The position numbers and the translations under genes were made by a program. 64,000 nt of DNA from Actinomyces sp. AC-20-1 (lineage in GTDB: Bacteria; Actinomycetota; Actinomycetes; Actinomycetales; Actinomycetaceae): assembly GCF_023369555.1 (NCBI RefSeq), contig NZ_JACJVC010000006.1, positions 81,485 to 145,484 of the forward strand, read 5' to 3'. Below are positions 10,548 to 18,141 of the stretch, one piece after another; positions within the stretch are counted from its first letter, which is position 1; each line of letters opens with the position of its first letter. The notes under the pieces were generated by a model. The model searched no databases and was not told the origin of the DNA. It worked only from the letters and a program-made list of their open reading frames with translations.

Positions 10548-11954
10548 TCAGGAGCGGTCGAGGACCGCGACGGTCTCGAAGTGGTGGGTGTGCGGGAACA
10601 TGTCCAGCGCCCGCACCCCGCCGACCGTGTAGCCCGAGCGCAGCAGGGAGCCCAGGTCGCGGGCCAGGGCGGCCGGGTCGCAGGCGACGAGCACCACCCG
10701 GCGCGGGCCGAGGGCCGCGATGGCGTCGATGACCTCCCGGCCTGCGCCCTGGCGGGGCGGGTCGAGGACGACGACGTCGGGCGCCGCGGAGTCCAGGCGC
10801 CCGAGCTCGTCCACCGCCCGGGCGCTCACGCGCCCGGTGCGCAGGCTCACCGCGTCGTGGCCGTGCAGGGTGCGCCGGGCGTCCCCGACGGCCTGGGCGG
10901 AGCCCTCCAGGCTGACGACGCGGGCCCCGGCGACGGCCAGCGGCAGGGTGAGCAGGCCGGCACCGGAGTACAGCTCGAGGACGCTGGTCCCGGCCGCCCG
11001 GCCCGCGGCCGGCGAGGAGCCGCCGCCCGAGGGCGAGCCGGTGACGACGGCGCGCACGACGGCGTCGACCAGGGCGGCCGGCGCGTCCTCGTGGACCTGC
11101 CAGAAGCCGTCGGCGTGCACGCTGTAGCGCAGCTCGCCCATGCCCAGGCCGGAGGCGTCCACCACCTCGTCGACGCGGCGGCGGCTGGTGGCGCGCCCCT
11201 CGGCGGTGAGGACCTGGCCGTCGATGAGGACCAGTGGCTCGCCCGCGGAGGGGGCCACGGCCTCCAGGCGGCTGCCGGGCCGGGCGTGCCTGCGCCACAG
11301 GGCGCGCTCGGTCAGGCCCAGGTCGCGGATGGCCGCCACGGCCAGCGGCAGGCGGCCGGGGTCCAGGACGGTGGAGGAGCGGAAGGCGTGCATGCCGAAG
11401 CGGCCCCGCTCGTCGGCCGTCAGGGCCAGGCGGGTGCGGGTGCCGGTCCCGGCCAGGGCGCGGGTGCGGGCGTCTGGCGAGGCCTCGGCGCGGGCCTCGG
11501 AGGGCAGGGGCTCGACACTGACAGCGGTGCCGCCTGCCGCCTCGGTGACGGCCCGGGCGACGTCCTCACCGCCGATGCGGCGCAGGCAGTCGGCGAGCAC
11601 CCACCGCTTCCAGGTGCGCTGGGCGGCCAGCGCCACGTGGGAGAGCTCTCCCCCGCCCACCCCGCCGGCACCGGCCTGGGGCCACGCGGGCTCCACCCGG
11701 TCCGGGGAGGCGGAGATGACCTCGACGGCGTCGGCGCGCCAGATCTTGGCGGTCTTCTGGGTCAGGACCGCACGGACCCGCTCGCCGGGCAGGGCGTGGC
11801 GCACGAAGATGACGCGCCCGGAGGGGTCGTCGGTGGTGCGGGCGACGCAGTGCCCGCCGTGGGCGGGGGCGCCGACGTCGAGCACGACCTCCTCGTGGGC
11901 GGTGGGGCGGGCGGCCCCGGGGCGGGGGCTCCTGCGTGCGGGGCGGGTGGTCAT
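10548..11954 (-). CDS. Class I SAM-dependent RNA (uracil-C5) methyltransferase, TrmA/RlmD family
   Basis: A 468-residue RNA m5U methyltransferase. An N-terminal TRAM-like beta-barrel (VVLDVGAPAHGGHCVART...GRVIFVRHALPGERVRAVLTQ) precedes a Rossmann methyltransferase domain with a SAM motif (VLELYSGAGLLTLPLA), the motif IV LDPPRQGAG, a catalytic-Cys loop VACDPAALARDLGSLL and the terminal base HHFETVAVL. I see no FeS-type CxxC cluster like that of E. coli RlmD. It corresponds to Rv2689c in the conserved cluster. Its ATG overlaps the stop of the upstream permease gene by ATGA, so the two are co-translated. The exact target, 23S rRNA or tRNA, cannot be read from sequence. Confidence 0.88.
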   Translation of the reverse strand: MTTRPARRSPRPGAARPTAHEEVVLDVGAPAHGGHCVARTTDDPSGRVIFVRHALPGERVRAVLTQKTAKIWRADAVEVISASPDRVEPAWPQAGAGGVGGGELSHVALAAQRTWKRWVLADCLRRIGGEDVARAVTEAAGGTAVSVEPLPSEARAEASPDARTRALAGTGTRTRLALTADERGRFGMHAFRSSTVLDPGRLPLAVAAIRDLGLTERALWRRHARPGSRLEAVAPSAGEPLVLIDGQVLTAEGRATSRRRVDEVVDASGLGMGELRYSVHADGFWQVHEDAPAALVDAVVRAVVTGSPSGGGSSPAAGRAAGTSVLELYSGAGLLTLPLAVAGARVVSLEGSAQAVGDARRTLHGHDAVSLRTGRVSARAVDELGRLDSAAPDVVVLDPPRQGAGREVIDAIAALGPRRVVLVACDPAALARDLGSLLRSGYTVGGVRALDMFPHTHHFETVAVLDRS

Positions 11955-14038
11955 CGGGCCTCCTGGCTGTCCTGCTCACGCTGGCCGTGCGGGTTGTGCT
12001 GGCGGTCGGCTGCGGCGTCGCGCGCGGCCTGGTCGGCGTCGATGATGCCGGTCGGGGAGGTCTGGCGCACCCCTCGGTGGATGAGCCGCTCTCCCGGCAG
12101 GCCGAGCTGCCAGGGGACGGAGGCGACGACGACGCCGGGGGTGAACAGCAGGGCCGTCTTGAGCCTGAGGGCGGTCTGGTTGTGCAGGGCCTGCTGCCAC
12201 CAGTGGCGCACGAGGTACTCGGGCAGGAAGACGACGACGAGGTCGCGGGGGGACTCGCGGCGCACGCTGCGCACGTAGGAGACGATCGGCCGGGTGATGT
12301 CGCGGAAGGGCGAGTCCAGGACCGTCAGCGCCACGGGCAGCTCGGCGTCCTCCCATGCCTCCAGGAGGGCGTCGGCGCCGCCGTCGCCGGTGTCGACGGT
12401 GACGGCCTCGATGGAGGTCGGGTGCGTGGACTGGGCGTAGGTCAGGGCGCGCAGGGTCGGCTGGTGCAGGCGCGAGGCCAGGACGATGGCGTGCACGTGG
12501 GCGGGCAGGACGCGCGCGTCGTGCAGGTCGGCGACGGCGATCTCCTGGGTGACCCGGCGGTAGTGGCGGCGCACGGCGGTCATGACGAGGTAGATGACGG
12601 CCATGATCGTCAGCGTGATCCAGGCTCCGCGCGTGAGCTTGGTGGCCAGCACGATAAGCAGGACGAGGCCGGTGCCGGCCAGGCCGATGAGGTTGACGAC
12701 GCGCGAGCGGCGCATGCGGGCGCGCTCGCGCGCGTCGGTGGCGGTGGCCAGCGCACGGGTCCAGTGGCGCACCATGCCCACCTGGGACAGCGTGAAGGAG
12801 ATGAACACGCCGACGATGTAGAGCTGGATGAGACGGTTGGTGCTGGCCCCGAAGCCGACGATGAAGGCGGTGGCCCCCAGCCACAGGACGAGGATGCCGT
12901 TGGAGTAGGCCAGGCGGTCGCCGCGCTGGGAGAGCTGGCGGGGCAGGAACTCGTCGCGGGCCAGGACGCTGGCGAGCACCGGGAAGCCGTTGAAGGCCGT
13001 GTTGGCCGCCAGGACGAGGATGAGCCCGGTGACGGTGGTGACGAGGTAGAACATCGGGGTGAAGCCGGCGAAGACGGTGGCGGCGATCTGGCCGATGACG
13101 GGGTCCTGGTGGTAGCCCTCGCCCAGCGGGGCGCCGTGGTTGAGCAGCTGCGTGGCGGGGTCCTCGACCATGCGCACGCCGGTGGCTCCCGCCAGGTGGA
13201 TGATGCTCAGCAGCATGGCGGCGGCGATGGCGCCCAGGAGCAGCAGCGTGGTGGCCGCGTTCCTGGACTTGGGGCGCCGGAAGGAGGGCACCCCGTTGGA
13301 GATGGCCTCGACGCCGGTGAGGGCGGCGCAGCCGGAGGAGAAGGCCCGCAGGACGAGGAAGGCGCCGGCCAGGCCGGTCAGCCCGTGCTCCCAGCCGCCC
13401 TGGGCGACCACCTCGTAGGCGGCGCTGGGGGCCCGGCCCAGGGTGCCGGTGGCCTCCTGGACGAGGCCGGCCACGGCCATGGCCCCGATGGCCGCCATGT
13501 AGAGGTAGGTGGGGATGGCGAAGGCACTGCCCGACTCACGTGAGCCGCGCAGGTTGAGCAGGGCCAGCAGGGTGACGACGCCGACGGCGACCTCCACCTT
13601 GTAGGGGGCCAGGGCGGGCACGGCCGCCGCGAGGTAGCCGGCGCCGGAGGAGACGGACACGGCGACGGTCAGGACGTAGTCCACGAGGAGGGAGGAGGCG
13701 ACGAGCAGCCCGGCCCGGGGGCCGAGGTTGGTGGTGACGACCTCGTAGTCGCCACCGCCGGAGGGGTAGGCGTGGACGGTCTGGCGGTAGGAGGCGACCA
13801 CGACGACGAGGACGGCGACGACGGCCAGGGCGATCCACGGCGACAGGGCCGTGGCGGCCACGCCGGCGACGGCGAGGGTGACGAGCACCTCGTCGGGGGC
13901 GTAGCCGACCGAGGACAGGGCGTCGGAGGCGAACACCGGCAGGGCGATCCGCTTGGGCAGAAGTGTCTCGCCGAGGGCCTTGCTGGGCACCGGGCGCCCG
14001 ACGAGGACACGCTTGAGGCGGTCTGCGAAGTCACGCAT
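11951..14038 (-). CDS. APC-superfamily permease, KimA-like potassium transporter candidate
   Basis: A 695-residue integral membrane protein with about twelve hydrophobic helices followed by a cytoplasmic C-terminal region of about 200 residues (from about RRHYRRVTQEIAVADLHDARVLPAHVHAIVLAS). The N-terminal LPVFASDALSSVGYAPDEVLVTL and YPSGGGDYEVV match the KimA/Rv2690c branch of the APC family; KimA is a high-affinity K+ importer inhibited by c-di-AMP in Bacillus. Divergent trkA-type genes next door support a potassium role, but an amino-acid substrate cannot be excluded. The start at 14038 has no ribosome-binding site and lies eight bases after TAGGCT. Confidence 0.82.
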   Translation of the reverse strand: MRDFADRLKRVLVGRPVPSKALGETLLPKRIALPVFASDALSSVGYAPDEVLVTLAVAGVAATALSPWIALAVVAVLVVVVASYRQTVHAYPSGGGDYEVVTTNLGPRAGLLVASSLLVDYVLTVAVSVSSGAGYLAAAVPALAPYKVEVAVGVVTLLALLNLRGSRESGSAFAIPTYLYMAAIGAMAVAGLVQEATGTLGRAPSAAYEVVAQGGWEHGLTGLAGAFLVLRAFSSGCAALTGVEAISNGVPSFRRPKSRNAATTLLLLGAIAAAMLLSIIHLAGATGVRMVEDPATQLLNHGAPLGEGYHQDPVIGQIAATVFAGFTPMFYLVTTVTGLILVLAANTAFNGFPVLASVLARDEFLPRQLSQRGDRLAYSNGILVLWLGATAFIVGFGASTNRLIQLYIVGVFISFTLSQVGMVRHWTRALATATDARERARMRRSRVVNLIGLAGTGLVLLIVLATKLTRGAWITLTIMAVIYLVMTAVRRHYRRVTQEIAVADLHDARVLPAHVHAIVLASRLHQPTLRALTYAQSTHPTSIEAVTVDTGDGGADALLEAWEDAELPVALTVLDSPFRDITRPIVSYVRSVRRESPRDLVVVFLPEYLVRHWWQQALHNQTALRLKTALLFTPGVVVASVPWQLGLPGERLIHRGVRQTSPTGIIDADQAARDAAADRQHNPHGQREQDSQEAR

Positions 14039-14046
14039 GGAGCAGG

Positions 14047-14052
14047 AGCCTA
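14047..14052 (-). promoter_or_regulatory. -10 box, leaderless-type (permease)
   Basis: On the minus strand TAGGCT is followed by eight bases and the permease ATG at 14038. It is back-to-back with the trkA promoter in a 59-base divergent gap. Confidence 0.45.
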
Positions 14053-14084
14053 CGTCCGCTGCCCGGCGCGGGCCACACGGGGAG

Positions 14085-14090
14085 TACCGT
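14085..14090 (+). promoter_or_regulatory. -10 box, leaderless-type (trkA/ceoB)
   Basis: TACCGT is followed by seven bases and the GTG start at 14098, consistent with a leaderless transcript. Confidence 0.5.
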
Positions 14091-14097
14091 TCCGCTC

Positions 14098-14763
14098 GTG
14101 CACTTCGTCATCATGGGCTGCGGCCGCGTGGGAGCCACTATGGCGACCCAGCTGGACCGCAGGGGCCACTCGGTGGCCGTCATCGACCAGAACCCGGACG
14201 CGTTCCGGCGCCTGCCCTCGGGCTTCCAGGGCCGTAAGGTCAAGGGCATCGGCTTCGACCGTGACGCCCTTGAGCAGGCCGGCATCGACGAGGCCTACGC
14301 CTTCGCCGCCGTGTCCTCGGGGGACAACTCGAACATCGTCGCGGCCCGTGTGGCCCGCGAGACCTTCGGGGTCGAGCACGTCGTCGCGCGCATCTACGAC
14401 GCGCGCCGTGCGGACGTCTACGAGCGTCTGGGCATCCCGACGGTCGCGACCGTGCGCGAGACGGCCGAGCAGATGATGCGCCGGGTCCTGCCCGGTGTGA
14501 CCGTGAGGGAGGCGGAGGACCCCTCGGGGGCCGTCGCCCTCGTGCAGCCGGACGTGTCGTCCGCCTGGGTGGGCACGAGCGTCGCGGTCCTGGAGGAGCG
14601 CCTCGAGGTGCGTGTGGCGTGGGTCTCGCGCGCCTCCTCCGCGCTCGTGCCGACGGCGTCGACGATCCTGCAGGAGCACGACCGCCTCCACGTGGTGGTG
14701 CCCGCGGACCGTCTGCCCGCGGTGCAGCGAGCCCTGTCCCGTCTCCCTGTGCAGGAGGCCTGA
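14098..14763 (+). CDS. ceoB: TrkA-family potassium uptake regulatory protein (CeoB type)
   Basis: A 221-residue RCK protein: an N-terminal NAD(H)-binding Rossmann domain (HFVIMGCGRVGATMATQLDRRGHSVAVIDQN, GxGxxG with a terminal acidic residue) plus a C-terminal RCK_C/TrkA_C domain. Such subunits form cytoplasmic gating rings for K+ transporters and sense nucleotides. Conserved text includes AVSSGDNSNIVAARVARETFGVEHVVARIYD. It is followed three bases later by a second trkA-type gene, exactly the ceoB-ceoC pair of actinobacteria. The divergent KimA-like permease suggests joint control of K+ transport. Start GTG 14098. Confidence 0.9.
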   Translation: MHFVIMGCGRVGATMATQLDRRGHSVAVIDQNPDAFRRLPSGFQGRKVKGIGFDRDALEQAGIDEAYAFAAVSSGDNSNIVAARVARETFGVEHVVARIYDARRADVYERLGIPTVATVRETAEQMMRRVLPGVTVREAEDPSGAVALVQPDVSSAWVGTSVAVLEERLEVRVAWVSRASSALVPTASTILQEHDRLHVVVPADRLPAVQRALSRLPVQEA

Positions 14764-14766
14764 GCC

Positions 14767-15483
14767 ATGAAGGTCCTCATCGCCGGTGCCGGCTCCGTCG
14801 GCCGCTCCATCGCCCACGAGCTCATCTCCCACGGCCACGAGGTCACGCTCGTGGACCGCTCCCCTGAGGCCATGCGCGTGGCCTCGGTGGCGGACGCCGA
14901 GTGGCTGCTGGCGGACGCCTGCGACGTCGACGCCCTGGCGCAGGCCGGCGCGGGTGACGCCGACGTCGTGGTCTCCGCCACCGGTGACGACAAGGCGAAC
15001 CTCGTCGTCTCGCTGCTGGCCAAGACGGAGTACGGCGTGCCGAGGACGGTGGCGCGCGTGAACAACCCGAAGAACGAGTGGCTGTTCGATGAGACCTGGG
15101 GCGTGGACGTGTCCGTGTCCACCCCGCGCATCATGACGGCCCTGGTGGAGGAGGCGGTGAGCGTCGGCTCGCTCGTGTCGGTCTTCCGCTTCCACCAGTC
15201 GGGCGCGCACATGCACGAGCTGACCCTGCCGGACGACTCGCCCGTCATCGGTGAGCTCGTCAGCCAGGTGCCGCTGCCCCCGCACACGGTGCTGTCGGCG
15301 ATCCTGCGCGACTACCGGCCGATCACGCCGGACGCGGACGAGCGCTTCGAGCGCGGCGACGAGCTGCTGTTCCTCACGGCGAAGGAGGGTGAGAGCGCCC
15401 TGGCGGAGATCCCGTTGATCTTCACCGCCCAGGACGAGCCGGTCCCCCAGGGCGCTGAGGAGCAGGCGCCGGCTCTCGGCTGA
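14767..15483 (+). CDS. ceoC: TrkA-family potassium uptake regulatory protein (CeoC type)
   Basis: A 238-residue second RCK subunit, MKVLIAGAGSVGRSIAHELISHGHEVTLVDRS, with the Rossmann core, the ATGDDKANLVVSLLAKTEYGVPRTVARVNNPKNEWLF segment typical of TrkA, and a C-terminal RCK_C domain (FHQSGAHMHELTLPDDSPVIGELVSQVPLPPHTVLSAILR). It presumably forms a hetero-ring with the product of the preceding gene. The ATG follows the upstream stop by three bases with no separate promoter, so the pair is one operon. No Trk/Ktr membrane subunit is seen in the window. Confidence 0.9.
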   Translation: MKVLIAGAGSVGRSIAHELISHGHEVTLVDRSPEAMRVASVADAEWLLADACDVDALAQAGAGDADVVVSATGDDKANLVVSLLAKTEYGVPRTVARVNNPKNEWLFDETWGVDVSVSTPRIMTALVEEAVSVGSLVSVFRFHQSGAHMHELTLPDDSPVIGELVSQVPLPPHTVLSAILRDYRPITPDADERFERGDELLFLTAKEGESALAEIPLIFTAQDEPVPQGAEEQAPALG

Positions 15484-15544
15484 GGGCCGGACCGGGCCCG
15501 CGGCTCCTGCCGCTGGCTCGCCCTGCTGGGCGGGGCCGGCGGGC

Positions 15545-16336
15545 TCAGGGGCGGTGGGCGGGCCTGACGAGCAGCCAGACGAACCACAGGGTGACGGCGA
15601 ACAGCGGCACCCCCAGGACGAGGCGCGCGACACCCAGGGCGCTGACGGCCTCCTGGCCCGCGAGGTAGAGCGGGACCTCCACGACCAGGCGCAGGGCGAA
15701 CATCGCGCTGAGCACGACGGTGCCGAGCGCGTAGCGTCGGCGGTCCGCGGCCCGACCGGGGTCCGTGCGCCAGGCGGACCAGCCGGGTGGGGCGGCCTGC
15801 CCGTCCGGCGCGCCACCGGGCGCCGCGCCGTCGGCACCACCGGTGAGGGTCCCCGTGCCGGGGGCGTCCTCCGGCTCAGGGGGCTGCTGGGCGCTGGCGC
15901 GCCACAGCTCCATGAGCACGCCCACCAGCGGCCACCGCACCGCGAGGGAGGCGAGGCAGCCGGTGAGCCACACGGTGTTGATGAGCAGGCCGGTGGCGTA
16001 GAAGTTCGACGCCTGGCCACTGCGCCAGGCCCACACGGCGCTGACAAGGGCGAGGACGGCACCGCCCAGGGCCTGGGTCAGTGGCTGGCGCTGGGCCAGG
16101 CGCGCCGCGGTGGCCAGCGCGCTCAGGGCGAGTGAGGCCGCCACGGCCGCCACGAGCGCCGTCGGGCGCAGGGCCATGACGACGACGAAGACGAGTGTCG
16201 GCAGGACGGACTCCGTCACGCCCCGCCAGCCGCCCACCGCGGCGGCGGCGTCGAAGCGCTCGCCGCTGATCGCGCCGAGGCCGGTGCGCGCTCCGGCGGG
16301 GTGCTTGCCGGTGCTGTCCTGTGAGGTGCCGGTCAC
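15545..16336 (-). CDS. DUF3159 family membrane protein
   Basis: A 263-residue membrane protein of the actinobacterial DUF3159 family, function unknown. The family opening GGWRGVTESVLPTLVFVVVMALRPTALVAAV is present. Five to six hydrophobic segments are visible, interrupted in the middle by a Pro/Gly-rich cytoplasmic-type insert (residues about 155-195, SAQQPPEPEDAPGTGT...). The last helices (GTVVLSAMFALRLVVEVPLYLAG; LVLGVPLFAVTLWFVWLLV) are typical. Its GTG start overlaps the upstream OB-fold gene's stop by GTGA. It corresponds to Rv2693c in the conserved order. Confidence 0.85.
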   Translation of the reverse strand: MTGTSQDSTGKHPAGARTGLGAISGERFDAAAAVGGWRGVTESVLPTLVFVVVMALRPTALVAAVAASLALSALATAARLAQRQPLTQALGGAVLALVSAVWAWRSGQASNFYATGLLINTVWLTGCLASLAVRWPLVGVLMELWRASAQQPPEPEDAPGTGTLTGGADGAAPGGAPDGQAAPPGWSAWRTDPGRAADRRRYALGTVVLSAMFALRLVVEVPLYLAGQEAVSALGVARLVLGVPLFAVTLWFVWLLVRPAHRP

Positions 16337-16707
16337 CGGTCCTCCCCCAGGAGCTCGTAGGCGGGGTTGTAGATCGTGGGGCGCGTGCGGCCGGCGGCCA
16401 CCACGCCCTCGGCGCGCAGGTGGACGCCTGGGCGGATGCCGGCGATCGAGCGGCGCCCGATCCACACCAGGTCGATGCTGCCGGTGCCGTCGTAGAGCTG
16501 GCCGGTGAGCACGGGCTTGGCGGTCGCGGGCCCGTAGGTGACGGCCCTGAGGACGCCTGAGACGGTGGTGCGGGTGCGGGGCACGACCTGGCCGACGGGC
16601 GTCGTGCCCCGGCGTGCGGCGGTGCGGGCCTCGTCGTCGGCGTCGATCTGCTCCCGGCTGGGGCTCAGGGCCGCCACCGCCTGGGACAGCCGGGACAGCA
16701 GTCTCAT
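16333..16707 (-). CDS. OB-fold nucleic-acid-binding domain protein
   Basis: A 124-residue protein whose residues about 40-120 form an OB-fold (VSGVLRAVTYGPATAKPVLTGQLYDGTGSIDLVWIGRRSIAGIRPGVHLRAEGVVAAGRTRPTIYNPAYELL), similar to the nucleic-acid-binding OB domains of RecG and aspartyl-tRNA synthetase. The N-terminal 35 residues are helical. Its partner and target are unknown. It is sandwiched in an overlapping operon: ATGA overlap with DUF3710 upstream and GTGA overlap with DUF3159 downstream. It corresponds to Rv2694c. Confidence 0.85.
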   Translation of the reverse strand: MRLLSRLSQAVAALSPSREQIDADDEARTAARRGTTPVGQVVPRTRTTVSGVLRAVTYGPATAKPVLTGQLYDGTGSIDLVWIGRRSIAGIRPGVHLRAEGVVAAGRTRPTIYNPAYELLGEDR

Positions 16708-17414
16708 CGGACCTCGGCGATGGTCGGGCCGGGCTCAATCGGGTCGAGGCCGGGCAGGTCGTGCGCGGCGGGGGCCGGGGCGGCGCCGGGCACGTGCAGG
16801 GGCAGGACCTCGCGGGGCGGGCGGGCCTGGCCGTCACGGACGACGACGACGCCGTCGAGGACCTCGCGCAGGGCGGCAGCGGCCTCGTCATCGGTGGCGG
16901 CACGCCCCTGCAGGACGCCGCGCAGGAACCAGCGGGAGCCGTCGACGCCGATGAAGCGGACGGGGACGCTGGCCCTGTCCCCCTCGGGGCTGGGCACGGG
17001 CACCTGTGCCAGCAGCTCGGTGCCGTGGGGTCCTTGGACCACCTTGAGGCTGGCCTTGGCGCGGGTGAGCTCGGCGGTGATGTCGGCGCGCAGCTCCTCC
17101 CAGATGCCGGCGGTGCGGGGGGCGGCGAAGGCGCGCAGCTCGAGGGTGGATCCGCCCAGGGCGAGGACGACGGCGACGGGGGCGGCGCCCTCGCGGGGCG
17201 GGTCCAGGCGCATCTGCATGCCGTCGACGGCGGGCACGCGCAGGGAGCCGAGGTCGATGCGGGGGGCGTCGGGCGCGTCGGCGACGTCCCACGGGCCCGT
17301 GGCGCTCTGAGGCTGCTCGTCGGTCCCGGCGGCCTCGTCGGCCTCCGCCGCGGTGTCCTCCTCGTGCGAGTCGGCGGTGCGCACGTCGTCGCGCCGGCGG
17401 GAGAACAGGCCCAT
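16704..17414 (-). CDS. DUF3710 family protein
   Basis: A 236-residue soluble actinobacterial protein of unknown function. The family core begins at PRIDLGSLRVPAVDGMQMRLDP and continues through LELRAFAAPRTAGIWEELRADITAELTRA and VRFIGVDGSRWFLRGVLQGRAA. The first 50 residues are acidic and low in complexity. The ATG follows AGGAG. It is the first gene of a three-gene overlapping unit with the OB-fold and DUF3159 genes; in M. tuberculosis a dut gene precedes the orthologue, but here only a 96-base gap separates it from DUF4193. Confidence 0.88.
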   Translation of the reverse strand: MGLFSRRRDDVRTADSHEEDTAAEADEAAGTDEQPQSATGPWDVADAPDAPRIDLGSLRVPAVDGMQMRLDPPREGAAPVAVVLALGGSTLELRAFAAPRTAGIWEELRADITAELTRAKASLKVVQGPHGTELLAQVPVPSPEGDRASVPVRFIGVDGSRWFLRGVLQGRAATDDEAAAALREVLDGVVVVRDGQARPPREVLPLHVPGAAPAPAAHDLPGLDPIEPGPTIAEVR

Positions 17415-17510
17415 GGGAGCTCCTCTGGTGGGACCGGTCGGTCCCAGGTTCTGTGGTTGTCAGGGTGCGGCGGTGGCGGTCCCGCTCACGGGGCAGCGCG
17501 GGTGCCGGTC

Positions 17511-17816
17511 TCAGCCGGCGCAGTCGGTGCACACGGGCAGGCCCGTGGCGTCGTCGACGTAGGCGAGCTGGCTGCGGTGGTGGACGAGGAAGCACTCGGA
17601 GCAGGTGAACTCGTCCTCGAGCTGGGGCACCACGTGGACGCTGAGCTCCTCACGGGACAGGTCCGCACCCGGAAGCTCGAAGCCCTCGGCGACCTCGTTC
17701 TCGTCCTCCTCGATGGCCTCCGAGGAGTGGTCCTTCTGCCGGGCGGTGAGCTCCTCGATAGAGTCGGCCTCGGGCTCGTCGTCGTTCTTGCGCGGGGCGT
17801 CGTAGTCAGTCGCCAT
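17511..17816 (-). CDS. DUF4193 zinc-ribbon-like protein
   Basis: A 101-residue DUF4193 protein, a small actinobacterial family of unknown function. The N-terminus (MATDYDAPRKNDDEPEADSIEEL) and the C-terminal four-cysteine zinc-ribbon pattern CSEC...CTDC, separated by LVHHRSQLAYVDDATGLPV, are characteristic. The middle is strongly acidic. It leads the minus-strand cluster and is divergent from sepH across a 325-base gap, so its promoter lies there. Confidence 0.9.
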   Translation of the reverse strand: MATDYDAPRKNDDEPEADSIEELTARQKDHSSEAIEEDENEVAEGFELPGADLSREELSVHVVPQLEDEFTCSECFLVHHRSQLAYVDDATGLPVCTDCAG

Positions 17817-18141
17817 GGCTCGTCACTCTCTCCTCGTGGACGGCGGTCGCTGCGGCTTGAGCGGCACTGGGCCGCCGGGGTTCCGTCCCGCCCGTGGGGA
17901 CGAGCCGGAACGCCCCTGTGGGCAGGGCACGCGCACCATAGCACCACCGCACCGGTGTCGGAACACCCTGTCGTGACACGGACGTGACACGGTCGTGAGC
18001 CCTCGCGCGCACCGGCTCACACGGCTCACCGGGCCCGCCTCCCGGGCGGTCGGGCCCTGAGGTGGCAGTCTGGGCGCGCAGGGCACCGGTGGCACCCGGA
18101 GCCCTGCGGGACCGCTGAAGGGCACTGAGGAGGCCGACCCC
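17817..18141. other. Divergent intergenic region DUF4193 / sepH
   Basis: A 325-base gap without a supportable gene. It holds the promoters for both flanking genes. Visible structure: an inverted repeat GGTGT-CGGA-ACACC at 17954-17967 and an 11-base tandem repeat CGTGACACGGA / CGTGACACGGT at 17972-17993 with a third partial copy CGTGAGC to 18000. These could be binding sites for a regulator; no known consensus was recognised. The sepH ribosome-binding site (GAGGAGG) is at the right end. Confidence 0.5.

Noticed and set aside
17817..18141. Small RNA or hidden short gene in the 325-base gap
   Set aside because: No terminator-like hairpin and no start codon with a ribosome-binding site plus coding-like frame was found.
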